A stretch of DNA of 64,000 nt, from positions 44,502 to 108,501 of the forward strand of contig JADGJC010000128.1 in the NCBI GenBank assembly GCA_027596075.1. Reading direction: 5' to 3'. Within the stretch, counting starts at the first letter, position 1, and the number at the start of each line of letters is the position of its first letter. The notes under the pieces are model-generated. The model had not been told where the DNA came from and searched no databases. It worked only from the letters and a program-made list of their open reading frames with translations. This DNA is from Rhizophlyctis rosea. Taxonomy: Eukaryota; Chytridiomycota; Chytridiomycetes; Rhizophlyctidales; Rhizophlyctidaceae. Positions 35,805-50,835 of this stretch are shown here, one piece after another. Both the position numbers and the translations under genes were made by a program.

Positions 35805-38417
35805 TCACCCACGTCCGTCTGACATGTTTTCGGTAACTTCTCTCTTACGCTTTGCAAGACGATAGGAGATTTGAGGCAGAGTTTCCGTCTTCTGAAGAGA
35901 CCCTTCCCCGTCCTCCCCACCTTCATGTTCCTCGCTGTCCAACATTTCCACATCCTGTTCTTCCCCAATCCCGTTCCCGACCACCGAAAAGCCCTGCATC
36001 TCTTCCTTATCACCGTCATGACAGAAACCTGAAGGTCGTTTCCCTTCATCATCCGCGTCCGACCCATGGTCCCAAAACGGCGGTTCTTTCGGACTCATGG
36101 TCCCATCGATTTCCAAATCATCGGGTCCATTCTCGTCCGCACTGGAAGCGCTACCCCCTCCCCATCCCCAGCGCATCGACGATGTGTCTGGTGGCGGAGT
36201 AGGGCTGTAACTTTGACTGTCCCCCTCCCGATGCGGCCCCCGCTCCGTCTCATACACCGGACGCCGCCTCCGCTCCCGAGCATACTCGTACCGCGTACAA
36301 TAGTTCCCACACATCACATCACGTACATTGATTCTCGGGTCCTGCAATACGTCCCTGACACTCATCCCGCCCAGTAGCAATCTTGCCGCCCTTTTCCCAT
36401 CCGCTCGATGCTCCAATCGCAAGAGCTTTTTGATGACTTTGTAATATCCGCGCTCAGCCGCCTTGAAAAGAGCTGCAACTATCGCCGAGTCCTGGACCAA
36501 AGTGTCGAAGGATCCTTCATAGAAATGGTCCACCAGCAGATGAACGCTGACATCGTGATTGGTTCTCATAGCTTCGGTGATCAGCTGAGTGGTCGGCACG
36601 ATAAGGGGTGACAATCGCTCGATCTTATGTTCACGGTCCGTGCGCTTCCAATATCCTTCAAGAACATCAGAGCTGCCCATCCTGAATAGTTTCTCGTCGT
36701 AGCCACATCTGACCTCGAAGTCCACGACATCCCTTCCTTCCACCCAACGGTTATGTTCTTGTGTGTTTTCCAACAACTCCCTCACCCCACGGACCGACTT
36801 GTTTCTAATGGCTTCGCTTAAGGCTCCGGTAACATCTGCTACCGTACAATACTCAATCATCCTCTTCGACAACATTGGACGACGCCCTTCCTCATACCCC
36901 TGCCCATACACCGCTGCAAGGAACAGTGCGGTAGAACGCCTGACGTCCGCTCCAGCTCGTAGCAATGTCATCACTGTATCACTGCGACTGAACTTAGCTG
37001 CACGACGAAGTGCCAAGCCATCCTCAGCATTGACATCAGCACCGTAGAAGATGAGTGCTTTGACGCATTCGTTTTGGTCTCTTCCCGCTGCGAGGGCTAG
37101 AGGGGTTCCGTTGAAATAATCCTTTGGTGTTGGATAATAACAATGGCGCCGGACATCTGGGGCGGTGTAAGCTTGAGGATGAGTGTCCGGCCAATGTGTG
37201 ACAGGTGTATCTGGGTGGATGCCTCTCTCGAGAAGTTCGTATAGCAAAGGATTGGATTTCTGTGCTGCGTACCGGATGAGCATGCCGGGATTTCGCAGAG
37301 GAATAGGGTTTCTGATGGAGGAACTGTAACGTAGAATACCGAGCGCCGTTTCGAACTGACACGCCTGTATTGCCGCATCAAATCCGCTGGACAGGAGGGC
37401 CTTATCGAAGAACGCGAAGGAGCGTTGCACGGTGTGATAGGATGAGTTCCGAATAATCTGATGGAAGAAGCTTTCATCGTTCCACTCCTTCCCGATAGCT
37501 CCTTTCAACATTCCTTCCATTGCCTCGTGCCCATTCTCAATAGCTATCAATAGAGCGTTCCGCAAAACCGTCCCCGAGATGCCGTCAAAATTCAACAGAG
37601 CCCTCACAATGTCCAACTGTTTCGCTCTCGTTGCAACCATAAAGGCGCCGACGCGAAGAGATGGTACGTACCCCAACAGTTGAAGACAAATGTCAACCTT
37701 GCCCAATTCGATGGCTCGTTGGAGCGGCCGTTTTCCCAACAGGATTGACGGATCCCAAGGACTGGGTGAGCGCCGATAGTTTGGAGACCTGACGCGTTCT
37801 TCTTTCGTCATCGCTCTCAAAATAGATCCAGTCTCGACAAACGCTTGAATGGTTGGTACATCACCATTATTGATGGCTAGCATGACCGGATGATACTCGA
37901 ACTTCACATTTGTTGCCAGCCACTGCACATCCGGTGCGTCCGTGAGTGCATCGTGAAACGTGCGCTTACAGAGGACTGGTTGAAAACGGTGGCTTTGATC
38001 AGAGCTCACATTGACAGGATATGGGACCCCCCGATGACGACGATCAGATATTCACGAGCACCGTTCTCAAGCGCCCATCTCACCACAGCCGCACCCTTAT
38101 TCATGGCCGCCAACCGCAACGCCATATCGAACTTGCTCAACAACCCCCCCCATGAACGACATCTCTTCTCCCTCCTCGTGCATCCGTTTCAAGTCCCTGA
38201 CCTCCCCGTAATACGCCGCCCACAGCCAAGCAGAACGGTTCGAAACATACGCCTGCCGGAGCTCGGCCTCGCGAACTGCTTTGCTAAGGTAGGCACAAGT
38301 GAATCGACACCTTCGCGCGGTTTGGAACTCGCTGAAGTATGCTATCCGGTGGAGAATTTCGACAGGAAGGAGTGCTTGAGGTTGTGGAGGAGTGTCTGTT
38401 CGAGCTGATGTTGTCAT
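35805..38417 (-). CDS. F-box/ankyrin protein with two apparent frameshifts
   Basis: Starts at ATG 38417. Residues about 12-45 form an F-box (LLPVEILHRIAYF and RRCRFTCAYLSKAV). The frame then breaks at an 8-G run (coding strand; 38144-38151): beyond it, ankyrin-like sequence (LLSKFDMALRLAAMNKGAAVVRWALENGA) is in another frame. It breaks again at a 6-G run (38027-38032), after which the original frame resumes and stays open for 730 codons to 35805. That body has numerous divergent ankyrin repeats (LQRAIELGKVDICLQLL; PLALAAGRDQNECVKALIF; ALRRAAKFSRSDTVMTLLRAGAD), then an acidic Ser-rich tail and a basic end (LAKRKRE). One extra or missing G at each run reconciles the reading, and no intron fits the phases. 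Sequencing error or a recently broken gene are both possible. Confidence 0.7.
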
Positions 38418-39033
38418 TTCGCGTTGAAGGGTTGAAATGGGAGGTGATGAAGAGGACGGAGGAGCTTTTCGAAATGATCTTGAAGTCGCAGATCTGGTCG
38501 CCTCTGGAATATGCAGACTCTGAAGGTTGGTCGTCTCTGTAATATGCAGACTCTGCAGCGAGGTGTTTGACTGTGTGTGGAAGAGTGCTCGCAAGTTGCA
38601 ACTGCAAGGGGGAAATTACCAGTGGTCAGACAAGTGATGAGATGTCTGCAGCACCAAGTATATGACCCCGCATACGATACCCTTATTGTGAAGTTTCTCG
38701 TAGCACTTATTCCCTGATACGTGATCTTGATGGGAAAGCTAAGCTGAAAACAATTTGGAATGGCAAGAATGGGTTTCTTGTGGGAAGAACCACGAAGGGT
38801 CAATCGTGATGACGTCACCGCACGTGACCTTTTAGACTTTTCAAATTCCAACTTGATTATCCAAATGGTAGAAACGATTCGGCATTTTGCTCAGTGATAA
38901 GAAGTGCGCGGCAAAAAGGATCGACGGACAGCTATACACACAGTTTCAATTTATACAGGTTCAGCGAGGAAGTGTGTGGCTCTTGGAAAAGTATTTACAA
39001 ACCGGAAAGGGTGCTTCATATGGGCAGAACCTT
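38418..39033. other. Intergenic with 33-bp tandem repeat
   Basis: 616 bp upstream of the F-box/ankyrin gene (minus) and downstream of the next minus gene. Minus frames open through the repeat up to 38594 lack an ATG and I treat this as 5' UTR/promoter. Confidence 0.5.
38495..38560. repeat. 33-bp tandem duplication
   Basis: Two copies (38495-38527, 38528-38560) share TGGTCG, CTCTG and AATATGCAGACTCTG with a few differences. On the minus strand both are open, so the duplication is a multiple of three, but it lies upstream of the F-box ATG. Confidence 0.8.
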
Positions 39034-41741
39034 TCACTCCACAACCTCCCCCGGCTCCCTCTCACCATTACCCTCCTCACCGCTCTTCTTATCCCCATCG
39101 GCATCCCCTTCCCCATTCTTCTTTTCCTCTCCCTCTGCGGCACCCACGCTCTTCTCCGCATTCTTCTCCACCTCCGCAGCCTGCTTGACCTCCTTCTCCT
39201 TCCGATAGTCTTTCAAAGATATGATGCGTTTTTTGACCGGTTTGGGTTCTGGAACGGGCTCGGGGACGGGTTCAGGGATGGGTTCAGCTTTGGGCTCTGG
39301 GGGAGGTGAGATGTCCATTGCTGCGCCGGTTGTTGTGGTGGGTGGTTCCAGAACGGGTGCGGGTGTAACGGGCAGTGATGGTGTAGGTTGATGTTCCGCT
39401 GAGGCTGATGGTGTTGATTGCGTTGGTCGATTTTCGACAGGAAGAGCTGCGGTAGGCTTTGCTTCCCCATCCGGGGCCGCATTATCCGCAGCAACTGAAC
39501 CGTCATCCGATAATTCCCCTTCTTCTTTGTCCCCTTCCTCAACTGGACTCGGAACCCGGTCATTGACGACACCAGCCCTATCGACTTGCACACTCTCCTT
39601 TATTTGTGCTGGCTCCTCCACGACACTAGCTGGCACATCCACTTCCGTTGCTTTTGCCACTGGTTCCGACTTCAATGATTCATTCTCCAACGTGCTCACG
39701 CCACTGACCTCTCTCTTGCTATGCTGTTCCCTACTACCGTCACCTTCCCCATCCACCTCCCGCCCATTTGTATGTACATCTTCATCAACCTCCATTCCAT
39801 CGACTCCCGCCGTATCCTCCTCCGTATTCAAGATTGGTTTCGCAGGTGCAGAAGATGCAGCCACTTTGGAACCCGAAACGATTGCTGTTATTACTCCATC
39901 ATCCATTGACACATCGTCATCTCCTTTCACGTCCGTAGGGTTGTCAGGCAAATCACCTGTATTCCCAACAGGCCCGGCATCAACCATGATTTCATCCTCC
40001 TTCTCAACTGGGCCTTTCTGCAACAGTTCCTCTGATACATGTGACTCATTGACGGGCGATTGCACAGGGATATGTTCTGATGTCGACAGCCGTGTATCCG
40101 CAGGTTTTGGCGCCGAATCCAATCCCTTTGTTGGACCTTGACTGGTCACAACTCGCCGTTTCTTCTCCTTCGGCCTGTCCCCCTCCAATGGTCGGACATC
40201 CCCAACTTTCTCAGCGAACCCAGCAAGTCGGCGCAACGTGTCTTTCGTTATCCCATTGAGCTTTCGAGAAAGCTTATGTGTTTCCCCATAATGCCGGCAA
40301 AGCTCTTCGTAACGCGAGACTTTCGCTTCGAGTTGCCCAGCAATGTGCCCGGTGATGGCCAAATACTTGCTAGTGAGGTTTGCCGTCATATCGGGCAGGG
40401 TGTCTGTGGGTGCAGGGGAAGGATCTACAAGTGAAACGGACGAGAACGCCGTATCATCGAACTCCGAGGAATAGTTCAAACTATGCGGTAACGAATTGAT
40501 CAATCCAGTTCCCATCCAGAATCAACATACAACAGTGACATACTTAGCCGAAGAGTGAATGTGCCGCAACCAGTCTGATCGTTGTCCTGGCAAGACTTGG
40601 ACGTTGATATCAGGAATGCGGATTGTTGACGGGACGGCAGTGTCATCAGACTTGGACTGCTAGAAGTTAGGTCCACTCATGTGAAGTAAGCAGTCAACGT
40701 TTCACACCTTTTTTGCCGGAGAACCATCACCGATATCAATGCTCCTCTTTCTTTTGTTAGGACCTGACGAATCCACCTTCAAGGAAGCGGATGACTTTCC
40801 CTTCCCATCAACCGAAGCGACCATCTGAATGACCTCTGAGAGTATGGACGTTTGTGAATCGAAGAAGGACTTGAGTTTCAAAGCCTCAAACTCCAGTATT
40901 TGTTCGTAGCTGACGTTTGGTGCATGATAAGCGAGTACCATTGAACTGGCGGCGAGGGGACTATCTACATCGGCTTTAAAATCGTCCAATGGATGAACGA
41001 TCTTCATAGAGAAGGTCTTACCTCTAGCAAAGACTAGACCAATCAAATTTCCTATGCAGCTCACAGCGGCCTCATTCAATTGCGTGCTGATGTTGGAGTC
41101 ATCTACACCTGAACCTTATTGAATATACGTGACCAAACAGAGCTCATCCTTTTGGACTCACCAGGAGAGGATGGGCGCTCTCTTGAGACCAAATACTGCC
41201 ACAGCGCTGTTTGAAAGATAGTGAAGTACGGGACTGATAGACGGTGGGCGAATGTGGATACGGTCGTGAGAGAGTCGCGAAAGTCTTGCACGTACGGGCA
41301 GCACTACAAGTTCAAGTATGCACGGTTAACAATCGGTTCGCATCAACAGCAGGAGCATGCTCGGAGTTTAACAAACTTACCACAGCCCATCCCACCACAG
41401 TCTGCCCCTGAAAGTTTACCAGCCGTGCCAGACTGCTCCGAAAGTCCGTGTTGACGTCATGAAAAGGTACGAAACCCTGCACCAAGCCCAGGATGGTGAG
41501 CAACTGCAGGAAAACAATAATTTAATCGCCGACAGGACTTACCTTTACGTGCGTTACGAGACCGTGATCATCCGTATCTTCTCTGACACCGAACAAAATA
41601 GCGTGGAAGAACGCTGGAGGTAGGTTGCGTCCTTCCGTTTGAAGGCGCACGAGGATGTCTACGAAAGTGTCAGCAGTTTTACAAAAAGAAGTCGACTTAA
41701 GCTGTGGCACCTTTCGGGATTTGTATGACTGGCGACTCCAT
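39034..41741 (-). CDS. Acidic nuclear-type protein, N-terminus possibly MPN-like
   Basis: About seven exons. The first short one (ATG 41741, MESPVIQIPK) joins DILVRLQTEGRNLPPAFFHAILFG; next come VKLLTILGLVQGFVPFHDV with VVGWAV, CCPYVQDFRDSLTTV, EAAVSCIGNLIGLVFARGK, and a helical stretch (SYEQILEFEALKLKSFFDSQ) before a basic NLS-like GPNKRKRS. The pattern of a beta-rich block ending in VVGWAV and a following helix weakly resembles the MPN fold of Abraxas-type proteins, but the match is not enough to name it. The last exon (about 490 codons to 39034) is acidic and low-complexity with EP/PEPV repeats and ends near VKKRIISLKDYRKEK, a basic motif resembling those at the ends of some chromatin factors. 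I cannot assign a function. Confidence 0.55.
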
Positions 41742-42066
41742 TGCACCCCTGTCGACCCAGTAATAACTTCCGACGGGTTGGGATTCCGAAAGCCCAAATT
41801 GGAGGAAGGAATGACATGTAGCAAAACTGGAAGTGGAAGCGGGAACACGAAACAAAGCCAATTCTTCTGTGGCACTGTTGCGGCACTGTTGTGGCACCGG
41901 GCAGAACCAGCCACAACGCCACAATTACTAAACTTCCCCAAACCAGTTGCAAGCCAGTTGCGCTATTTTTATGAACTGTTTTCTAATACTGGCCCAGTCA
42001 AATCTACATAAAAGGGACTCGTCTGGATATCGCATTCACCACACTTAAAACTTCACAGCATACGAA
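41742..42066. promoter_or_regulatory. Bidirectional promoter with 11-bp repeats
   Basis: 325 bp separate the starts of the acidic protein (minus) and the WD40 gene (plus). It contains GGCACTGTTGY direct repeats (41871-41897) followed by a partly inverted CCACAACGCCAC (41910-41921), and a TATA-like CATAAAAG at 42007-42014, about 55 bp from the WD40 ATG. Confidence 0.4.
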
Positions 42067-43781
42067 ATGGCCAACACACATCCGACGGTTGGTTTTTGGA
42101 GTAATGTCAGTCATTCCCTAGCTGCCGTACTAACAAGTTCGCAGCAGGAAGATCACCACATTGACTCGGAAGAGGAAGACTTTGTTGCTCAAGATGAGGT
42201 CGCAGAGGAGGTTGAAGCAGAGGAAGGAGCCGAGCCCATGAGCGAGGATGAAGATGGTACGAGGTTCAGTACGTATGTCTCCGTATTGAGCCGGACACTG
42301 ACCGACTTGCCAAACAACAGAGGCGGGAGGGCCAGGTGAAGGCGTTGAGGGAGAAGGCGCCTTTGTAGACGACTCCGTGCAGGGATTTTTCGATCATAGA
42401 GGTGTGTGCAATCCTCCCGTTGATTGATGGTACATGCACCTCTAACGCGTAGTTGATTCAATAATCCAGAGGCGGTATTTTCTGTTGCCATTCATCCCAC
42501 ACAACAACATTTAGTCGCGAGCGGGGGAGGGGACGACAAGTGTTATCTATGGAGGGCGGATACCGGGGAGAAGGTTCACGAACTTGGAGGTAAATCATTG
42601 TAAAAGTTGGACAATTAAGCCCGTGGAAACATGTTGCTAAGCGGCAGGATTCTAGTTCACGCCGACTCGGTTGCCGCGGTTGGGTTCAGCAACGATGGAC
42701 AATTTGTGGCATCTGCCGGTTTGGATGGGAAGGTGCTAGTCTTCAACGTGGCTGATGGACAACAAGTCGCAACACTGGAAGGACCAACGGAAATCACAGT
42801 AAGTGCCGCCCACCGGCGAGCTGTGATTACATGTTTGCAATGCTGATCATCTGTTGTCAGTGGCTGGATTGGCACCCGCGCGGGAACGTAGTGCTAGTAG
42901 GGTCTGAAGACGCAACAATTTGGATGTGGCAAGTTCCGTCCGGCAACTGCATGGGGGTGTTCACAGGACATGGTGAAAGTGTTACATGTGGACAATTTAC
43001 ACCCGATGGTCAGTCTCCCCTGCCCTATTTTATCCCATATGGGACACCGAGCTCACGCATGCTCAATAGGCAAAGCGATCGTCAGCGGCTCAGCGGATGG
43101 CTCGTTCGCCGTTTGGAACCCGAAGACGGCAGCAGCACAACTAAGAATAGGATCTGAGGACGCTCGATTTCATGATGCACCTATCACCGCTTTGGCCGTC
43201 AACAAGGACTGTACCATGGTTTTGACGGGTGCTCAGGACGGTACAGCTCGATTGGTACATTTGGGCAATGGGCGGATTCTGGCTTCATTGGATAATCACT
43301 CTGATTCGATTGAGACGATCGGATTTTGTAACACGTATGTGTCGTCGATGTTCCGTTGGTTCCAATTTGGCCAGAATGTCGGCCGTCCTGACACACTTCG
43401 TATAGGATGCCTTTGGCAGCTACGGGATCAGTTGATGGCACCATTAGTATTTGGGACGTGACTAACATGTCATTACGGACCACGTTGAGACACGACGTAC
43501 GTAAATCTGATTGTTAGTTCCGCTGCATTCCAATGTAACTCATGACATTGTTCATCTTCCCACAGGACGCTGTGACAAAACTAATATGGCACGACACAGC
43601 ACCTTTCATCACATCCGTTTCGATGGACCGGACAGTGCGGATATGGGATGCACGGACAGGAGCAGCTGTCAAACTGTTCCGAGGCCATCACGACCCGATC
43701 ATGGACTTGGCAATCACACATGATGGTACCCGTGCCGTGACGGCCTCCGATGATGGGACTGCCTTAGTTTTTGCTGCCTAG
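42067..43781 (+). CDS. SQT1: Sqt1/AAMP-like WD40 protein, ribosomal protein uL16 chaperone
   Basis: A multi-exon gene with a short acidic N-terminus (IDSEEEDFVAQDE) and about seven WD40 blades: VFSVAIHPTQHLVASGGGDD, DSVAAVGFSNDGQFVASAG, EITWLDWHPRGNVVLVGSED, ESVTCGQFTPDGKAIVSGSA, ITALAVNKDCTMVLTGAQDG, SIETIGFCNT joined to MPLAATGSVDGTISIWDV, and AVTKLIWHDTAPFITSVSMD. Order, the acidic start and the FFDH-like lead-in match the AAMP/Sqt1 family. Yeast Sqt1 binds newly made Rpl10/uL16 and assists its loading onto the 60S subunit; human AAMP also acts in migration and ciliary contexts. Introns have CAG/TAG ends. Stop at 43779-43781. Confidence 0.85.
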
Positions 43782-43927
43782 ATGGATCCCGCTAAGTATT
43801 GATATGTTTAGTTCCATTAATAGGCATCAAATAGTTGGATCCAAGCTGTACATGAAACAACGCGTATATATTTTGCAAGTACATGAGACTCCCTTTTATG
43901 TACATATTCATATGATATCAAGTCCGG

Positions 43928-45391
43928 TTAGCAGAAACCTTCGTCCTCAATTTCTTGCTGTACATCTTCAATGGATTGTGCTGGAGGAAGATTTGCCCCG
44001 CCCCCGCCTGGTTTGGCAATGCGATCGCCTGGGACTCTTAGCGAGAGAGCCAGTCTTGTTACCTGTTCAGACAACCCCGTGTTAGGATGTGTATGTCTTC
44101 TGTGGGGTCAGCAACCCAAAGCCAACCTCGTTGTCCAGAAACTTAATCTCATGCCGCTTCAAGATCTCTACCAAAGCTTCTTCATCGCCTCCTTCCCAAG
44201 CTCGCAATAGCTCATTGGCAATTGCACCTTCCTTTGATGCTCCAAAACCTAGCATGCTGATGATTATGGTGCATGTAGTCAGTAACCTTGGATAGAGGCG
44301 TAAGGCTCCGATCAATGATGACGAACCCTGCAAAGTGATTCCACCGTTTACTGGCATCGACCTCATCGCCACCTCCCAACACGATGATGACGGTCGAGAG
44401 TGCTTGTTTTTGTAGATTGGCTGGTTGATTCAACTTTACGAATCCTTCTGTTAATCGTGTTGACAGTTCGGCGGCTTTGTCGAATCTATGGCCGATGGAG
44501 CTTTCTGAGTTACTGGTCGACATGAAACAGAATGACGACAAAACGTGTGGGCGTCTCACCGTCGGTTCTGAAGGTGCAACGCGATCGCTCGCTTGAACGT
44601 GTCCACGCCAAACCGCATGCGGTCTTCCTGCTCAAACATATCACAAGCCTCAATGTAGTATTCCAGGCATTTGTCGATATTTATGGTCTGCACGGCCCTG
44701 CACGGCATGAGGAACTTTAGTCGCACATTGAGCATTGTCGGCCACAAATCATCCAGTCTTACTTCGCTGCTTTCTCCAGTGATTCGGCTGCACGGTCTGG
44801 TGAACTAGGTATGATAATGAGAAGACATCAGATGCATGTTTCGATCAGACACAGCACTGGACCCATACCCCTGTGCTAGGAAAAAGTCACTCGTCTGTTT
44901 GTACAGTGCGGCTCCGTGGTCAGGCTTGCTGAGTTGTTGTACGGCTATGGACGCGGCTGTCTCAAGAGCCTTTGCTGCCATAAACAAACTGACGGGAATA
45001 GTTGAATTCGTGAACTTGCCTAACAACTTTGAGGCGTTACATACGATCCAAGTTCTTTATGCGCTTCTGCCGCTTTCATGAATGCTTCCACACAGTGGTC
45101 GTATGCTTTGGCTGCCCGGAAGCTTTTCGCTGGATAGCCAGGCGGTCAGTCGGTCTTTGTGGGAAAGACGGAAGGGAACAAAATATGATATGTATACCAG
45201 CTTCCTCATAGTCATGTGCAGCGGAGTCCCAGTCGGGCTTCTTTTTGCCTAGCCAAGTAGTCTTGGTTTCGCTGCATAGATTGGTTCAAAAAAAGTCACG
45301 GCTGAGTGACAGAGAAATGGAGGACCCTTGCTTACGCTTTCCGGCCGGATTCCATAAAATCCAGACCTTCACGAACTTTCACGTCTGACAT
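43928..45391 (-). CDS. Gamma-SNAP homologue
   Basis: Starts at ATG 45391 (SDVKVREGLDFMESGRKA). The TPR-type helical array follows: TWLGKKKPDWDSAAHDYEEA, FRAAKAYDHCVEAFMKAAEAH, FMAAKALETAASIAVQQLSK, then FLAQGSPDRAAESLEKAAK after a splice, and TFKRAIALHLQNRRFDKAAEL. The C-terminus, once the last intron is removed, reads FLDNEVTRLALSLRVPGDRIAK and ends in EDEGFC, matching gamma-SNAP (LSLVVPGG, acidic, GGLC) rather than alpha-SNAP/Sec17. SNAPs recruit NSF to SNARE complexes for disassembly in membrane fusion. Gamma-SNAP is absent from budding yeast but known in early-diverging fungi, animals and plants. Head to head with MCM3. Confidence 0.88.
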
Positions 45392-45796
45392 ACTGGTAAC
45401 GTTCTTTGTAAATCTGAAATATGGACGTAACCTTCTCTACGGCTGAAAGAATTGCAATCAGCTCTCAGTGGAGTGGATGAACTTTCAAAGGAAGTTTGGC
45501 AGGTTGGGGAAGGCACAGTTCATGGAAGGGATGGCACGTCATGCCTGAATATCACCCGTCAACTTTGTGTACCATTTTTAGCCTCACCCAAAATTGGCTC
45601 TGGCAAGTCCGAACGCCCGAACTTCTCCTCAAAAGCTTGTAAACAATTCTCAGAGCAACACCCTTTCCTTCTCCACTCACAACGGACAGAAACCCCGATC
45701 TATAAATCAAAGACATTCCCACGGGCATCTATCACCATCTACTCCATACTTCCATAACCCCCACCTAAAGGCAAACGCACAGAAACCTAGTCCAAG
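45392..45796. promoter_or_regulatory. Bidirectional promoter, gamma-SNAP and MCM3
   Basis: 405 bp between divergent starts. No ACGCGT (MCB) or clear E2F site is seen despite the cell-cycle nature of MCM3. A GGCACGTCAT (45533-45542) resembles a bZIP half-site. The right end is A/C-rich, typical of a 5' UTR. Confidence 0.45.
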
Positions 45797-49529
<3,733 letters not shown>

Positions 49530-49909
49530 GAGGAGAAAGTGGAGCTGGTTCCTAGGTGCTGTTGTATTTGCGTAACGATTCACTATTTGTATTTGTCGGC
49601 ATAGCTTAGTTTGTTTCAACATTCTCAATACACATTTCGATGCAAATGAGGTTCCCTGCCCATGCGCAGTATTCCCTTCTGGTAGTGGACCCTGGCGTCG
49701 AGCCAGCTGAAACAAAAATGGACAGTCACGCCCTTCGCTTGAAGCTGTGCCACCCGCTCGTGTCTTGTGCAAGCGCAGCAAACAGCGTCTGAATTTCCAC
49801 CGAATTTTCAAAAACTCCAGATCACTGATGTTTCGCAATTGACCATAAAAATACACAACACTCGCTCTGAACGCGAATTTACAACAACCTTGAAGGTATA
49901 CACAAAGCC
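49530..49909. other. MCM3 3' flank and APC11 promoter
   Basis: 380 bp between two plus-strand genes. A 228-codon minus frame crosses it but overlaps MCM3 coding and shows no domain. Nothing else recognised. Confidence 0.5.
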
Positions 49910-50454
49910 ATGAAAGTCAACATCAAAAGTAGGTAGCTCACGAAGCCATAATGTCTGATACCTCAATTGACTAACTTTTGGTGCCCAGAGTAAGCCATAA
50001 CCCGATCGCTCATATAAAGAAGATTTCAACCCTCTTCCTACGCTCACACTTATCTTGAATCTATTTTTCTTCTCACCCACAGATGGACGGCCGTAGCAGC
50101 CTGGAAATGGACCATCGAAAACGACGAAACCGACTGCGGAATCTGTCGTGCACCTTTTGAGGCTTGCTGTCCGAAATGCACTACGCCTGGTGACGATTGC
50201 CCGCCGGGTAAGCCTATCTTTAGAACGTTTTCCTTTCAATAACGGCCACCACGTACGCCCGTTTCAAACTTTGGCATACTGAAATACCCTTCGTCGTACC
50301 CACAGCGACGGGAGAATGCAGCCACGTCTTCCACATGCACTGCATCGAGACGTGGGTTCAGCAGGAAGCGTCGCAGGGGCGTTGCCCGCTGGACCGCCGG
50401 CCGTGGGTCGTGGCGAGTCTTGAAGAGGGGCGGAGAAGGGGAGCACTGTTGTAA
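49910..50454 (+). CDS. APC11: APC11, RING-H2 subunit of the anaphase-promoting complex, with 1-nt exon
   Basis: Exons: 49910-49928, 49989 (one nucleotide), 50083-50207, 50306-50454. The joined start reads MKVNIKKWTAVAAWKW, the almost invariant APC11 N-terminus; RING ligands follow in CGICRAPF, CCPKC, CSHVFHMHC and CPLD. Total 99 residues, slightly longer than usual (84-90) owing to the C-terminal tail. APC11 is the catalytic RING partner of APC2 in the ubiquitin ligase that triggers anaphase and mitotic exit. The last RING ligand is Asp (CPLDRRPW), as in RBX1, instead of the CPMC usual in APC11. Without the single-nucleotide exon the frame hits a stop after a few codons. The main alternative is a weak donor at 49933, which inserts one residue (MKVNIKSRW). 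Confidence 0.92.
49989..49989 (+). other. APC11: Single-nucleotide exon of APC11
   Basis: The A at 49989 is preceded by a TTGACTAAC branch site and GTGCCCAG acceptor (ending 49988) and followed by the donor GTAAGC (from 49990). Exon 1 ends with one base of a Lys codon (A, 49928) and exon 3 begins with the last base (A, 50083). The three As make AAA (Lys), giving IKKW as in other APC11 proteins. Introns are 60 and 93 nt, typical for this window. Confidence 0.8.
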
Positions 50455-50835
50455 GGAAGGAGCAGGGAAAGCATATACCACGAATATACCATCACAGCAT
50501 CTGCTGTTGTACATACGCAAATGGAAAATTGGGTCAGTGTCAGCCGTTTGCTCTGTGGAGGTTCCGGATTGTGCCAGCCATGTTTGATCATGCGAAAGGA
50601 CAGCGGTTCATTCAAGGTCAATGGCATAGCAATTCAGTGCTGGATTCTGGTTGGTGTCTGTGCTGCTATTTGTCTTGACGAAAACAAGACGTGGCAGCAC
50701 GGTCTTATTGCATACCATACAGCCCACCGCAACGAATCAAATCAAGATACCGAAGGATCCGAATGATTGCATCCCGGCCTCATATGTACAAGATACCTTC
50801 GATGCGCCTAACCCTCATCCCTCCTCCGACATTAA
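50455..50835. other. Convergent 3' region
   Basis: Between the APC11 stop (plus) and the MIP stop (minus). No gene; C-rich at the right edge. Confidence 0.55.
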
